64,000 bases of DNA from an uncultured Verrucomicrobiota bacterium (GTDB lineage Bacteria > Verrucomicrobiota > Kiritimatiellia > CAIQIC01 > Lenti-01). The position numbers and the translations under genes are program-made. This document shows positions 10,512-22,200 of this stretch, piece after piece; positions within the stretch are counted from its first letter, which is position 1, and each line of letters begins with the position of its first letter. The stretch spans positions 1-64,000 of the forward strand of contig CALKWZ010000043.1 of assembly GCA_938003985.1 (NCBI GenBank). Reading direction: 5' to 3'. The notes beneath the pieces are model-generated. The model had not been told where the DNA came from. It did not search any database and saw nothing but the letters and a program-made list of their open reading frames with translations.

Positions 10512-11666
10512 CTATGAAGGGGTTTCTTCCGCGGCGGGCGGATCCCACGCGCGGATTTCGTCGAGCAGCGCCAGGCGCCGGCCGGGCAGCCGGCGCACGA
10601 CGCGCTTCATTTCCAGTTGCATCGCCAACGTCATCAGCTGCGCGGACGACAAGCCGGTCTTCCGCAGCAGCACGTCGAAATCCAGATCGGGCTCCGGCCA
10701 CAGTGCGCGGACCACGCGCGCCTCGGGCGGCGCCAGGGTCAGGCGCTGCCGGGCGTCCTGCCGGCGGGCCAGGCGGGCCTGTTCGTCCGGCGGAAAGAGA
10801 AACTCGAATTCCTTGAGGATGTCCGGCAAATCCGCCACGAGCCGCGCGCCGTTCTGGATCAGGCGGTGCGGTCCGCGCGAGCCTTCCAGATCCACGCGGC
10901 CGGGCACCGCCAGCACGCTGCGCCCCTGCTCCAGGGCCTGGTCGGCGGTCTGCATCGCGCCGCTGTCCAGCCCGGCCTCGACCACCAGCACGCCTTTGGA
11001 AAGGCCGCTGACGATCCGGTTGCGGTACGGGAAGGTCGTGCGGTCCGGTTCGCGGCCCAGCGCGAACTCGCTGATCAGCGCGCCGTGCGCGGCGATTTCG
11101 TCGGCCAGTTCGCGGTTTTCCGGCGGATACAGCTTGTCGAGCGCGCCGCCGAGCACGGCGAGCGTCCGGCCGCCGGCCTTCAGCGCGGCGCGGTGGGCCA
11201 CGGTGTCGATGCCGCGGGCCAGGCCGCTGACGATGACGAAGCCGGCCTGCGCGGCCAGATAGGCCAGGCGCTCGGCCTGCGCGGCGCCGTAGTGGCTGGC
11301 GCGGCGCGTGCCCACGACCGCCAGCGCCTGTTCGTCCTTTTTCTCCAGCGTGCCGCGCACGTAGAGGCACAGCGGCGGATCGTAGATCGCTTTCAGCGGC
11401 GCGGGATATTCCGCGTCCACCGGAGTGATCAGCCGCGCGCCGAGTTTCGCGGCGGCGGCTTCTTCGGCCGCCGCGTCGAAGCCCGCGCGCTGCGCGACGA
11501 TGGTTTCGGCCACCTTGGGGCCGATGCCGCGCACGGCGGCCAGCGAAGCCGGCGAGGCCTCCAGCACGGCTTCCGGCGAGCCCAGGGCATCCACGAGCGC
11601 GCGCGTCCGGACCGGACCGATGCCCTCGATCCGGTTCAGCACGATATAGGCCGCGCGCGCGTTCAT
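10512..11666 (-). CDS. dprA: DNA-processing protein DprA
   Basis: DprA binds incoming single-stranded DNA and loads RecA in natural transformation. The 384-residue product has an N-terminal helix-hairpin-helix/SAM region (IGPVRTRALVDALG, GIGPKVAETI) and a Rossmann domain with GTRRASHYG, VSGLARGIDTVAH, GGALDKLYPPEN and SEFALGREPDRTTFPYRNR. A C-terminal winged-helix region of the DML1 type (about 310-370) follows. Length and order match the full-length family. It precedes topA by 16 bp, a widespread arrangement. No other competence gene is seen in the window. Confidence 0.95.
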   Translation of the reverse strand: MNARAAYIVLNRIEGIGPVRTRALVDALGSPEAVLEASPASLAAVRGIGPKVAETIVAQRAGFDAAAEEAAAAKLGARLITPVDAEYPAPLKAIYDPPLCLYVRGTLEKKDEQALAVVGTRRASHYGAAQAERLAYLAAQAGFVIVSGLARGIDTVAHRAALKAGGRTLAVLGGALDKLYPPENRELADEIAAHGALISEFALGREPDRTTFPYRNRIVSGLSKGVLVVEAGLDSGAMQTADQALEQGRSVLAVPGRVDLEGSRGPHRLIQNGARLVADLPDILKEFEFLFPPDEQARLARRQDARQRLTLAPPEARVVRALWPEPDLDFDVLLRKTGLSSAQLMTLAMQLEMKRVVRRLPGRRLALLDEIRAWDPPAAEETPS

Positions 11667-11688
11667 CGCCGTGGATTCCCCTGCCGCC

Positions 11689-12363
11689 TCAATCGTCCAG
11701 CGCGCTGCCTTCGTCCGCCGCGGCGGTGGGCAGGGTCGCCGTCTGGTCCGGCGGGGCCGCCGCCGACTTGCGCCGGCGGACCTGGGTGAACAGATCGAGC
11801 TGGCCGCTCTTGAGCAAATCGTAGTTCTTGAGAATGCGCAGCAGCTGCAGCAGATCGGACTTCTCGTAGGTCTTCTTCACGTCGAGGCGTTCGGCCAGTT
11901 CCAGCAGCATGGGCCGGAACAGGATCACGCCGTCGATGCCGCGCGATTTCAGGAAGCCCAGCGCCTCGGCGCGCGGATCCGGATCCGTCGGCAGGTCGGC
12001 CATGCACAGGATCCTGGCCGGCTCCGCCTGGCCCAGTTCGGACTCGACGGCCCGGATCGCCTCGGGTTCCGCGAAGCGGTAGATTTCCGGCGAACTCGCC
12101 AGCATGGCCGCCGTGAACTTTTCGGTGTGCCAGCCGCGCACCGCCACGACCGCGCAGGAGACCTGCGCGAGTTCCGCGGCACCCCAGATCTTGGCCTTCG
12201 GCAGCGGCTGTCCCGCCCGAAGGGCGGGATTCACCGCCAGCAAATCGATTTCTTCATGGACGCTCTTCGAACGCGCCACGACCTGGTATTTCCGCGGCTG
12301 GCGCACGAGGAATCCCAGCGCTTCCAGATATTCCCGGACGATCGCTTCATTCACGGACGACAT
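11689..12363 (-). CDS. Conserved-looking protein of unknown function, possible nuclease-fold N-terminus
   Basis: I do not recognise this 224-residue protein. The N-terminus (NEAIVREYLEALGFLVRQ, RKYQ, EEIDLLAVNP, then VVAVRGWHTEKF) has the spacing of a PD-(D/E)xK-type core: a helix with Glu, a strand ending in E-x-D, then a strand with a basic residue. The canonical E-x-K is not clean, so this is only suggestive. The tail after about residue 190 is low-complexity. No signal peptide or membrane segment is seen. Its ATG overlaps the end of aroB by 17 bp, and it lies 22 bp before dprA, so it belongs to the aroB-dprA-topA-xerC string. Confidence 0.6.
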   Translation of the reverse strand: MSSVNEAIVREYLEALGFLVRQPRKYQVVARSKSVHEEIDLLAVNPALRAGQPLPKAKIWGAAELAQVSCAVVAVRGWHTEKFTAAMLASSPEIYRFAEPEAIRAVESELGQAEPARILCMADLPTDPDPRAEALGFLKSRGIDGVILFRPMLLELAERLDVKKTYEKSDLLQLLRILKNYDLLKSGQLDLFTQVRRRKSAAAPPDQTATLPTAAADEGSALDD

Positions 12364-13438
12364 CGCGGCACCAACCTTTCAGCAACTCGTCCAGATCCGC
12401 GGCCGGAATTTCTTCCGGCAGCCCGCCATGACCCAGCCGATCGCACAGCACGAAGCGTACCGCTCCGCCCTGCGCCTTCTTGTCCCGCCCCATCGCGTCG
12501 CGCAGCGCGCGCCAATCCAGATTTTTGGGCTTCAGCGCGGCGATATTCAGCCCGAACTTCGCCAGCAGGAAAACCACGCGGCCCGCATCCTTGGAATCGA
12601 AGCCCTTGGCCGCGCTGGACCAGGCCAGCGCGAACGGCATGCCGAGCGCGACGGCCTCGCCGTGCAACACGGTTCCGAAACCCGTGACTTTCTCGATGGC
12701 GTGGCCCAGCGTGTGGCCGAAATTCAGCACGGCGCGCAAGCCGCCTTCGCGCTCGTCGCGCGAGACGACGTCGGCCTTGATTTCGCAGCAGCGGGCAACC
12801 ATCCGTTCCAGCGCGGCCGGTTCGCGCGCCTGGATGGCCGCGGCGTTTTGCTCCAGCCAGCCGAAGAACTCCGCATCCAGCGCCACGCCGTATTTGACCA
12901 CTTCGGCCATGCCCGCGGCGAATTCCCGCGGCGGCAAGGTCGCCAGCACGTCCGTATCGGCGAAGACTCCGATCGGCTGGTGGAAAGCCCCGACCAGATT
13001 CTTGCCGGCCGCCAGATTGATGCCCGTCTTGCCGCCGACGGAACTGTCCACCATTGCCAGCAGACTGGTCGGGATCTGGACGAAGCGGATACCCCGCATG
13101 TAGGAGGCGGCGGCGAATCCGACCAGATCGCCCACCACGCCCCCGCCCAAGGCCACCAGCACGCCTTGGCGGTCCAGCTTGGCGGCGGCGACTTGCTCCA
13201 GCAGATTCGCCCAAGCGGCCGCCGATTTGGTGGCCTCCCCGGGCGGCACGACGATCTGGCCCCACCCCGCGCCGAGCAGGTCCATGACCCGGGCGCCGTG
13301 GCAAGCCGCCACGTGGGTATCCGTCACGACCAATCCGCGCAGCCCCCGCAGCGCGGCCGGCAGCCGTTCCAGGACGCCGGCACCCACGGCGATCGGATAC
13401 GACCGGTCGCCCAACGAAATCTGAACCTCACGAGCCAT
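12347..13438 (-). CDS. aroB: 3-dehydroquinate synthase
   Basis: AroB converts DAHP to 3-dehydroquinate, the second step of the shikimate pathway, using NAD+ and a divalent metal. The 363-residue protein has the NAD-binding LGGGVVGDLVGFAAASYMRG motif, the substrate-loop lysine region SSVGGKTGIN, and the metal-ligand region FGHTLGHAIEKVTG followed by HGEAVALGM. The length is normal. It heads a long leftward gene string. A perfect TTGACA -35 box lies upstream, and only 11 nt separate the proposed -10 hexamer from the ATG, with no Shine-Dalgarno sequence. Confidence 0.95.
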   Translation of the reverse strand: MAREVQISLGDRSYPIAVGAGVLERLPAALRGLRGLVVTDTHVAACHGARVMDLLGAGWGQIVVPPGEATKSAAAWANLLEQVAAAKLDRQGVLVALGGGVVGDLVGFAAASYMRGIRFVQIPTSLLAMVDSSVGGKTGINLAAGKNLVGAFHQPIGVFADTDVLATLPPREFAAGMAEVVKYGVALDAEFFGWLEQNAAAIQAREPAALERMVARCCEIKADVVSRDEREGGLRAVLNFGHTLGHAIEKVTGFGTVLHGEAVALGMPFALAWSSAAKGFDSKDAGRVVFLLAKFGLNIAALKPKNLDWRALRDAMGRDKKAQGGAVRFVLCDRLGHGGLPEEIPAADLDELLKGWCRDVVRE

Positions 13439-13449
13439 AACGGGGTGAG

Positions 13450-13478
13450 GAAATATCCCCTAACGGCGGATTTGTCAA
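13450..13478 (-). promoter_or_regulatory. Candidate aroB promoter, near-leaderless
   Basis: On the minus strand TTGACA (13478-13473), 17 bp, TATTTC (13455-13450), then 11 nt to the ATG at 13438. The expected transcript would have only a few untranslated bases. Confidence 0.5.
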
Positions 13479-13499
13479 CGTCCAACCTGTCCGAACCGA

Positions 13500-13576
13500 C
13501 CTCATTCACCCACGGGATAAACCCGTGGGGGTCTCCGATCCAAGACCCCCACGGGCTTGCCCCGTGGGTGAATCAG
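13500..13576. repeat. REP/BIME-like palindromic pair, tail-to-tail orientation
   Basis: Two arms of the element seen at 4954-5121 occur here in the opposite arrangement. The first reads ATTCACCCACGGG, a short loop, then CCCGTGGGGGTCT. After about 10 bp comes AGACCCCCACGGG, CTTGC, CCCGTGGGTGAATCAGG. The two arms form one large imperfect palindrome in the gap between divergent aroB and the hydroxyacid dehydrogenase gene. Confidence 0.75.
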
Positions 13577-13618
13577 GCAGCAAGCAAAGCGCCAGATGCG
13601 CCTTCCAACTCGCCAAGC

Positions 13619-13647
13619 TTGAATCCCCGTCGCCGGTTGCCTAGATT
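13619..13647 (+). promoter_or_regulatory. Candidate leaderless promoter of the hydroxyacid dehydrogenase
   Basis: TTGAAT (13619-13624), 17 bp, TAGATT (13642-13647), then only GAAGCCC before the ATG at 13655. There is no ribosome-binding site. Confidence 0.5.
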
Positions 13648-13654
13648 GAAGCCC

Positions 13655-14623
13655 ATGAAACGGTTGCGCCTCGTGATTCTGGATGCCTATACGGCCAACC
13701 CCGGCGATTTGACGTGGGGGCCCGTCGAAGCCCTCGCCGATTGCACCATTTACGACCGGACGGCTCCGGCCGACGTCCTGGCGCGCGTCGGCGACGCCGA
13801 CGCGGTCATGCTCAACAAGGGCATGCTGAACGCGAACACCATCGCGCGAGCGCCGAACCTGAAATACGTGGGCATCCTGGCCACCGGCTACAACACCATC
13901 GATCTGGCCGCCGCCAAGCAGCGCGGGCTGGTCGTCGCCAACGTCCCGGGCTACAGCACCGCATCCGTGGCACAACATGCCATTTCGCTCCTCCTGGAAC
14001 TGACGAACCAGATCGGCGCGCATTCCGCCGACGTCCGCGCCGGCGGCTGGGCGCGCAATCCCGACTACTGCTACCGCCTCGGGCGCCTGACGGAACTGGC
14101 CGGACTGACCCTCGGCATCGTCGGCTTCGGCCAGATCGGCCAGGCCACGGCCCGCATCGGCCAGGCGCTGGGCATGCGCGTGCTGGCGAACCGGCGCGAC
14201 GTTTCCGCGCCGCCGCCCGCGGGCGTCGAATACGCCGATCTCGACCGGATCTTCGCCGAAAGCGACGTCGTCAGCCTGCACTGCCCTCTCACGCCCGCCA
14301 CCGCGGGACTCGTGAACGCCCGGCGCCTTGCGCAGATGAAACCGACCGCGTTCCTGATCAACACTTCGCGCGGGCCGCTCGTCGTCGAGGCCGATCTCGC
14401 CGCAGCCCTGCGCGAAAACCGGATTGCGGGCGCGGCCGTGGACGTGCTGTCCACCGAGCCGCCGGCGCCCGACAATCCCCTGCTTTCCGCGCCGCGCTGC
14501 CTCGTCACGCCGCACGTCGCCTGGGCAACCGACGCCGCGCGCCAGCGCCTGATCCAGATCGCCGCCGACAACCTCCGGGCTTATCTCGAAGGCCGACCGG
14601 CGAATCTCGTCCCGCTCGGTTGA
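13655..14623 (+). CDS. D-2-hydroxyacid dehydrogenase (glycerate/hydroxypyruvate reductase-like)
   Basis: This is an NAD(P)-dependent oxidoreductase of the D-isomer 2-hydroxyacid dehydrogenase family, probably acting on hydroxypyruvate/glycerate or a similar 2-keto acid. The 322-residue protein has the Rossmann motif GIVGFGQIGQATARIG, the substrate-binding arginine in NTSRGPLVVE, the catalytic glutamate in STEPPAPDNPLL and the acid/base histidine in TPHVAWAT. The N-terminal catalytic-domain half (LNKGMLNANTI, GYNTIDLAAAKQRG) is complete. Substrate cannot be read from sequence alone. It is transcribed alone, divergent from aroB, with the palindromic pair in between. Confidence 0.88.
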   Translation: MKRLRLVILDAYTANPGDLTWGPVEALADCTIYDRTAPADVLARVGDADAVMLNKGMLNANTIARAPNLKYVGILATGYNTIDLAAAKQRGLVVANVPGYSTASVAQHAISLLLELTNQIGAHSADVRAGGWARNPDYCYRLGRLTELAGLTLGIVGFGQIGQATARIGQALGMRVLANRRDVSAPPPAGVEYADLDRIFAESDVVSLHCPLTPATAGLVNARRLAQMKPTAFLINTSRGPLVVEADLAAALRENRIAGAAVDVLSTEPPAPDNPLLSAPRCLVTPHVAWATDAARQRLIQIAADNLRAYLEGRPANLVPLG

Positions 14624-14674
14624 GCGGAGCCGGCCTGACGGTTTTTACGTAGAGTGGAAAAATCGCCGGGCCAT

Positions 14675-14703
14675 TTGCGGCGCCCCCCGGCATGCGGTAC
14701 GGT
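14675..14703 (+). promoter_or_regulatory. Candidate leaderless promoter of the DsbD-N-like gene
   Basis: TTGCGG (14675-14680), 17 bp, TACGGT (14698-14703), then 6 nt to the ATG at 14710, with no Shine-Dalgarno sequence. About 30 bp upstream, TTTTTACGTAGA (14642-14653) matches one half of the palindrome repeated between the topoisomerase VI genes. Confidence 0.4.
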
Positions 14704-14709
14704 GCGCCG

Positions 14710-15587
14710 ATGAAAGCGCTCCTGACCAGTTGGATTTTCGCCCTGGCGACGCTCGCCGCCGCCGCCCCGGTCCGCAACGGACCCGTTGCGGCCGAATTGG
14801 TCGCCGAAACCCGATCCTTCGCGCCTGGCCAGCCCTTCACCGTCGCCGTGCGCCTGGCGCTGGATGCGCCGTGGCACGCCTACTGGACGAATCCGGGCGA
14901 TTCCGGGCTGGCGCCGGCCATCGAGTGGAAACTGCCGGCCGGCTTCACTGCCGGCGAGTTGCAATTCCCCTATCCCCGCGCCATCGCCACGCCGCCGTTC
15001 ATGACCTACGGTCTCGAAGGCGACGTCTGGCTGCTGGCCACGATCGCGCCCCCGGCGGAATGGAACGAAGAACGCGCGACCTTGGCGGCCACGGTCGATT
15101 GGCTCATTTGCGACGAATATTGCGTTCCGGGCAGCGCCGAGGTGGAACTGACGCTGCCCGTGGGCGCAGGCCCGGCGGAGCCCGATCCCGCCCAGGCCGC
15201 CGCATTCGCCGCGGCCCGGGCGCGCCTGCCCGCCGATCCGGGCGGCTGGACGTTCCGGGCCCTGCGCGAAAGCGATCGCTTCGTGCTGGCGGCCGTTCCG
15301 CCGGCCGATTTCGCCGGCGACGTGCCCGCCGCCGAATTCTTCCCGTTCGCCGAAGATCTGATCCAGCACAACGCGCCGCAGGCTTGGGGACGCGACGGCG
15401 CCGGCTACCGGATCGAACTCGTCCCGGCCGATCCGGCCGCGCCGCTGCCCGCAACCTTGTCCGGCGTGCTCGTCGGCCCCGATTCGTGGCATGCCGGAAG
15501 CCCGCACCGCGCGTTGCGCGTGGTGGCGCCCTTTTCCGATTCCGAGGTTCCGCCTCGGTCCGCAAACCCAGAAAGGAACAACACCCC

Positions 15588-15591
<4 letters not shown>
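14710..15591 (+). CDS. Exported stand-alone DsbD N-terminal-like domain protein
   Basis: The 293-residue product begins with a signal peptide (MKALLTSWIFALATLAAAAP). It then resembles the periplasmic alpha domain of thiol:disulfide reductase DsbD/ScsB: ALDAPWHAYWTNPGDSG, MTYGLEGDVWLLATI, and a cysteine pair in DWLICDEYCVPG. Full DsbD proteins continue into an eight-helix membrane domain and a thioredoxin domain; none follows here. The reading frame ends in a short Pro/Asn-rich tail, overlapping the redoxin gene by ATGA. A small hairpin (CCGAGG/CCTCGG, 15543-15559) lies in its last codons. It could supply or receive reducing equivalents in the periplasm. Confidence 0.75.
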
Positions 15592-16196
<605 letters not shown>

Positions 16197-16223
16197 TATT
16201 CCCGCGCGACCGCGCGGAGCCGA

Positions 16224-19200
16224 TCAATTGCCCATCCAGCGACTGGGCAAGGCGTAGAAGCTGGCGGGATGGTAGGTCCAGGTCCAGGAACCCTCGCCCA
16301 CCCAGTTCCGCGAAACGATGACGATGACGTCGTTGGGCATGAAGTAGCCCCACGGCACGAGCGAGTCGGTGCCGACGAACCGCCAAACGCCTTCTTCGTC
16401 GCAGTAGAGCGTGGTGCCGCCGAGCACGTCCTTGGTGGCGGTGTTGAGCGTGTAGATCTCGTCGCCGACGCCGCGACGGCCGTTCACGAAACCGGATTCG
16501 AGCAGGTTCATTTCACTGGGATGGGCGGCGACGGGCAGGCGCAGCACCGCCACGTTGTAGACCAGCGTGGCCGGACGGGTGCTGCGGGTTCCGGTGACGA
16601 TGGTCTGGCTGAAGCCGTTGGTCGGCACCTGCGCGATGGGCGACCAATGCATGGCCGCCACTTCGACGGGCAGTCCGTTCGTATCCAGCCGGTTGTAGTC
16701 CAACGCGACGGTGGTCGCGTAGGCCTCGGGGAGCGGATCCGGCAACGTGATCGAGAAGCCGCGGCTGAAGAAATCCGGGGATTGGACGTTCGTGGTGACG
16801 TCTTCGCCGCCCAGTTGGATCCAGCGGCCGCTGGAGTTCAGCCAATACTGGTCGGAGGCCAGCGCGTTGGTGCCGGCCGAGTAGAATTCCACGCGCGTCG
16901 AACCGGCTTCCGGCAGCGCGCTCTCCCCGCCCGGGAAATTCTCCAGCCCGCCGAACACCCCTTCCAGCGTGTTCGCGTAGGGCACGCCGTGCAAGGCCAC
17001 GAAGTTCGGGCCGCCCGACAAGATCACGTTGTGCACCGCGTAGACCTCTTCGCTCGCCATGGGCCGTTGCGCCAGGCCGATTTCGTTGGTGGTCCGCCAG
17101 CGGTTCTTGTAGGAGGCGCGGTAGAACCGCATCTGGCCGCGCGTCTTCGCGAGCCCGCCGTCGTCGACGAACCAGTTGGAGCGGACGGTATCGACCAGCT
17201 GCCATCGGTTGTTGGTGCTTTCCTGGAAGCGGATGGCGTCCCAGCTGATCAGGTCGTATTCCTTGGAAACGGAAGTGTATTCGCCGTTCGCGTTGGTGGG
17301 TCCGGAGGCGATCCAGCGGAGCGCCGCCGCCACCGGCGCGTTGCTGTTGTCCAGCCGGGCCGCGGGGAACGCCGCCCGGGCAACCGATTTGTCAATGGTC
17401 TCGCCGCGGATCAGGGCGAACCGGATGGTGTTGTTGGTGGCCCAGCTCTGGACGGCGGCATCGCCCAGGTTGCCGGCCTTGTCCACCCCGACGACGACGA
17501 CGACGTATTCCTGGTCGTAGTCCAGATCGTAGAGCCGGATGCGGGTGGTGCCCATGTTCGTCAGGGCCTTGTAGTCGGCCTGATAATCGGGCGCCGCCGG
17601 ATCGGCGATCGGCGAATCCGGTTCCACGTAGGGCCAGGCGCGGAACGCGCCGTTTTCGATGAAATTCCGGTAGACGTAGCCGCTGGTCGAATACGGATCG
17701 TCGCCCGGCGGCACGGCCTGGGCGTCGTAGGTGCCGTAGTAGATCCGGTAGGAATGCCATTGCGACAGGAGATCGACGTCGCCGGCCTGCTTGGTCGGAT
17801 GGAGGGGCGAAGCGGGATTGTCGGGGCCCAGGCCGTTGGTGGTCCAGAGCAGATCGAACTGCGACGTGGGATCGTCCACGCCCTCGGTCGTGGCGCCGAT
17901 TCCTCCCGCCGGCATCGCCACCGGCGCGGGCGGCGTCAGGTCGAAGGGAATGTAGAAGAACTTGGTCAGGCCGCCCAGCCGATCGCCGCCGCGGTTGTAG
18001 TCGGCATCCACGGCGTAGATGTATTGCGGCACCAGACCTTGGTTTTCGGGCCCGGCGCGGAAACGCATGGAAGAACGGTTCGTCCCGATGTCCACGGCGA
18101 AATGCAGGGAATCCCAATACGCCGGGCCGACGTCCGTCGCCACGGTCACGCGCAAGAACTCCGTGTCGCCGCCGCCGAGTTCCTGCATGGGTTCGGCGAA
18201 CGCCGTCCAATTCGTGGCGGCGGCAACGGGCACGACGAGCGTCTGCGTCGGATGCTCGAGGTCGTTGGTGGCGTAGGCGGCGATTTCGACGCGGCCCGCC
18301 TCGCCCCGATGCCACCCGGCAAACGACACCTGCGGGACGGTGGCGGATGCGTTGCGAAACTCGAAGGTCTGGTACGCCGCCCCGCCGGCCGACTGGCGCA
18401 GGCTGTTGGTGCCCTCGTACACGAGCTCCGGCGCCAGCGCCTTCGTCTGGTAGGCGCAAGTCCCGTTCATGCGCCAGTCGCCCCCGTCCGTGAGCATTTC
18501 GAATCCGTAGTTGGCGAGCGCGCCGTTCGTCGTGACCACCGGGAACGGGAAGCCGCGGACGCCGCGGTTCGAAGCGCTGAGCACGTTGACCGGTTCCGGC
18601 GACACCCGATATTCGCCGATGCCGCGCACGTCCCGCTGGATGGCCGGAATGGAATAGCCCGGGTCCTGGTCGCTGGCGAGCGGATCGAAGGTGACGACGA
18701 AATCGGGCGCGTTGGTCCAGACGACCTCCAGCCGGTCGGGCACTTCGTCGGGCACGGTTTCCTCGTTGACGCGCACGTTGCCCAGGGACGTCGGCAGCAT
18801 GATGTCGTTGTCGAGCGCGGCAAACCGCATCGGCTCGCTTTCCCGGAGCACGTAGGGCGCGTAGAGATCGTCGAAATAGGCCGCCGCGTTGGTGCCGACC
18901 GCCGCATTGCCGTGGTTCCAATAACAGCCCACGTAGGGCAGCGACCGGTGCAGGTGCAGATCGTTGGTCGCGGCCATCACGAAATAGTCGCCGATGTCGT
19001 CGAGCGGATTGCCGAACGCCCCGATGCCGGAACCGCCCCACGGATGCACGTACAGGCGCCAGACCCCGGTGGCCACGTCCAGGTCCACCAGCACGGCCAC
19101 CGCGGTCGTCGCGGGATCCAAGGCGCCGGACGGCCCCAGCACGACGGCGTCGGAATCGAGATTGAGGCCGCCCGTGAAGGAAACCAGGGATACTTCGTTG

Positions 19201-22200
19201 CTGCAAATCCGGACGGCGTAGCCGTTGCCGGCGCCGGTCACCCAATCCACGGAATCGGAGCCCAGCACGAAAGCCGCGCCGTAGGCCCCCGGCGCCAGGC
19301 CGGCCTGGTTCGTCCGGCCCGACCAGAAATTGAACGCCCAGGTCAGCGTGCCGACGTTGTTGGTCCACGTCGGATCGTAGCGGGACGACAGATCGCGGAC
19401 GACGGAAATGCGCCCGTTCGTGCCCCCGCTGCCGCCCGGACCGTACAGTTGCAGCACGCGGTTGCGGATCTGGACGTTGCCGGCAACCGGCCCCGTCAGA
19501 TTCGAGATCCAGCCTTCGCCGATGTCGTCCACGGCGTCGGCGCGGCCGAAATGATCCAGGGACAAAGGCACGGCCGCCCCGGCCGCCACCGCGGTGTAGT
19601 TGGTTTCGCGGGTCAGCCAGATGCCGTTCGAACTGGCGAAGGTGACGCGCGCGGTGTAGATGCCCAGCACCGCCGGGAAGAAGCGCGGCGCGTAGGCGGA
19701 AAGCCGCTGGCAGGCCCGGCCATCCAATTCCACGGGGTCGACGTCCGTCAGCGGCGCGTTGGTGAACGCGACCGAACCGTCCGGACGGAACAGATCGAAC
19801 GACGCGCCTTCCCGGGCGATGCCGGTGTAGTGGTAGGCCGTGAACCGGAACAAGGCCATCTCGTTGGCCAGCGAACGGTCGGTCACCTCGTTGGTCAGGC
19901 CGCCGTAATCCGTGACGAGAAACGCCAGCAATTCCGGCAGCTGGGCTTCGGGATCGAAGCAATAGCCCTGGACCGGCACCTCCAGATCGGGGTTGTCGGC
20001 CGAATCGTTGTGCAGCACCATGACCACGGCGTTCGTGCCGCCCACCACCGGCGCATAGGTCACGACCAGCTCCAGGCTGTTGCTCGAGGCCAGATTGGTC
20101 GCCACCGGCAGCACGGAGAAATGGTTGTAGCCGGCGCCCACGAATTCGATCGACGTGATGGCCAGCGTCGCGCTGCCGCCGTTGGTCACCGTCAGGACCA
20201 GGTTGAACGATGTCCGAACGTCGACGGTTCCGAAGTCGAGCCGTTCGGGGAAGGTCGCCAGGCCGGGCAAGCCGAGGGTGGCGACGAGCTGGGTGCTCGA
20301 GTTCGCGCTGGTGCACAGCGCGTCCCATTCCGCGCGCGCGCGGAAATAATACAGCGTGTTGTGGGTCAGCCCGGTCACTGGCTGGAAGGTGCCGGACACC
20401 GCGCGGTTCGAATAGCCCGCCACGTAGTCGGCGGCCTGGAAGCCGGGCGCCGTGGCGACGTCGAGCCGATAGCCGAAGCAGCTGGGCACCTCCGTCCAAT
20501 GGGCCGTGAACGAGAACACGTTGGTCGGATCGGCGTAGAGTCCGGTCGGCGCCGCCGTGAAGCAGTCTTCGACCGGCGTGACGGCCGTGTCGACCTGCGG
20601 ATCGGCCATCTGGTCGCTGGTCAGGTAAGCCTGGTTGACGATCTGGGTGTAGAGCGCCGGATTCTCGACCCAGACCTCGAACACGACGATCATGTCCTCG
20701 TCCGGCTCCAAGGTGAGTCCGGAGGCCAGATCCGGCGGAGCGGCGCCCGCGACGGTCAAGACGCTGCGGCGCGTGCCCGTGACCAGCAGGTCGTCGATCC
20801 AGACGACGTCCGTGCCGTCCATGCCCGCCGGACTGATGAAACGGAGGGTCGTCGCCGGAGCCATGTAGGCGCTGATGTCCGCGCTGTAATGGACGTAGTC
20901 CGCGTCGTTCGTCGGCCCCCGGAACCGGTCCAGTTCCGTCCAGCCGGTCGTCCCGTTGGTGGAGATCTGGATCGCCACGTACTCGTTGGTGATATCCAGT
21001 CCGATGCGCTGGTAGTCGAATTCCAAGGTGGCGCGAGTGTACGAGGACAAATCCACGCTGCGCCGGATCGACTGGCTGCCGCCGGTGAACCGCAGCGTGT
21101 AGGTCTCGTCGACGCCGTTGTCGAACTGGATCTGGATGAAACCGGCCGTCGGGCCGTCGCCTTCGCTTTCCACCCAGTCGCCGGCCCAGGGATGCGTGCC
21201 GTCGTTGTTCGAGTAGACGCGCCGGCTGAACCGGTCGCCGTAGGTCTCGTTCACGGTGAACGGCGCGCTGATCCGGCAGCTCTCGGCGACGTAGGCGGCG
21301 CCGGCGGGCAAGGGATCGGCCACGGTCACGCCGGTTTGCGTTTCGCCGCTGCGGTTGTTGATCGCCAGCGTGTAGGTGATGACGTCGCCGGGTTGGACCG
21401 GGCCCGCCGGAACCGCGGATTTCGTCAGGTCCAGCAGCGCCTCGACCGGCTGGATCGTCGCGGCGGCGGCATCGTTGCCGGGCGCGACGTCCACCTGGTC
21501 CGTCCCCGCCAGCGTCGCCGCGTTGGTGACGACGGTTCCAACGGCGTTGGTTTCCACGACGACGGAGATTTCCAGGGAGGCCTGGGCCAACGGCGCCAGC
21601 GTGCCGACGCTCCAGATGCCGGTGCCGCTGTCGTAGGTCCCCTGCCCGGCCACGTGCGACAGATAGACGACGCCGGCCGGCAGCAGATCCGCCACTTCCA
21701 CGCCGGTGGCTTCGTCCGGCCCGAAGTTGGTCGCCGTCAGGGTATACACCACCCGGCTGTTCACCGCCGGAACCGGGGGGGCTGCGGACTTGCCGAGGCC
21801 GACGTCCACGCTGGCCACGGTGATTTCGGCGAAGGCCTCGTTGTCGGCCATGGCCAAGTCCGCCATGTCCGCGCCGGAAATCCAGGAACGGTTGGTCAGC
21901 GTGCGGCCCGCCGTGCCGGCGTCCACCGTCGCGGAAATCTCGAGCTGCACGGAAGCGCCGACGTCGAGGTCCCCGACGCTCCAGATCCCGGACCCGCTGT
22001 CGTAGGTCCCGCGTTCGGCTTCGTAGGAGGCATAGGTCAAGCCCGCGACCAGAGGCTCCAGCACGCGGATCCCGGTCGCGTTGGTCGGACCCTGGTTGGT
22101 CACCACCAGCCGGTAGGTCACCACGTCGCCCTCGTTCGGATGGGCGGCGTCCACGGTCTTGGCGAGGCCGAGATCCGCGTGCAGGACGCGGTCCGCCACC

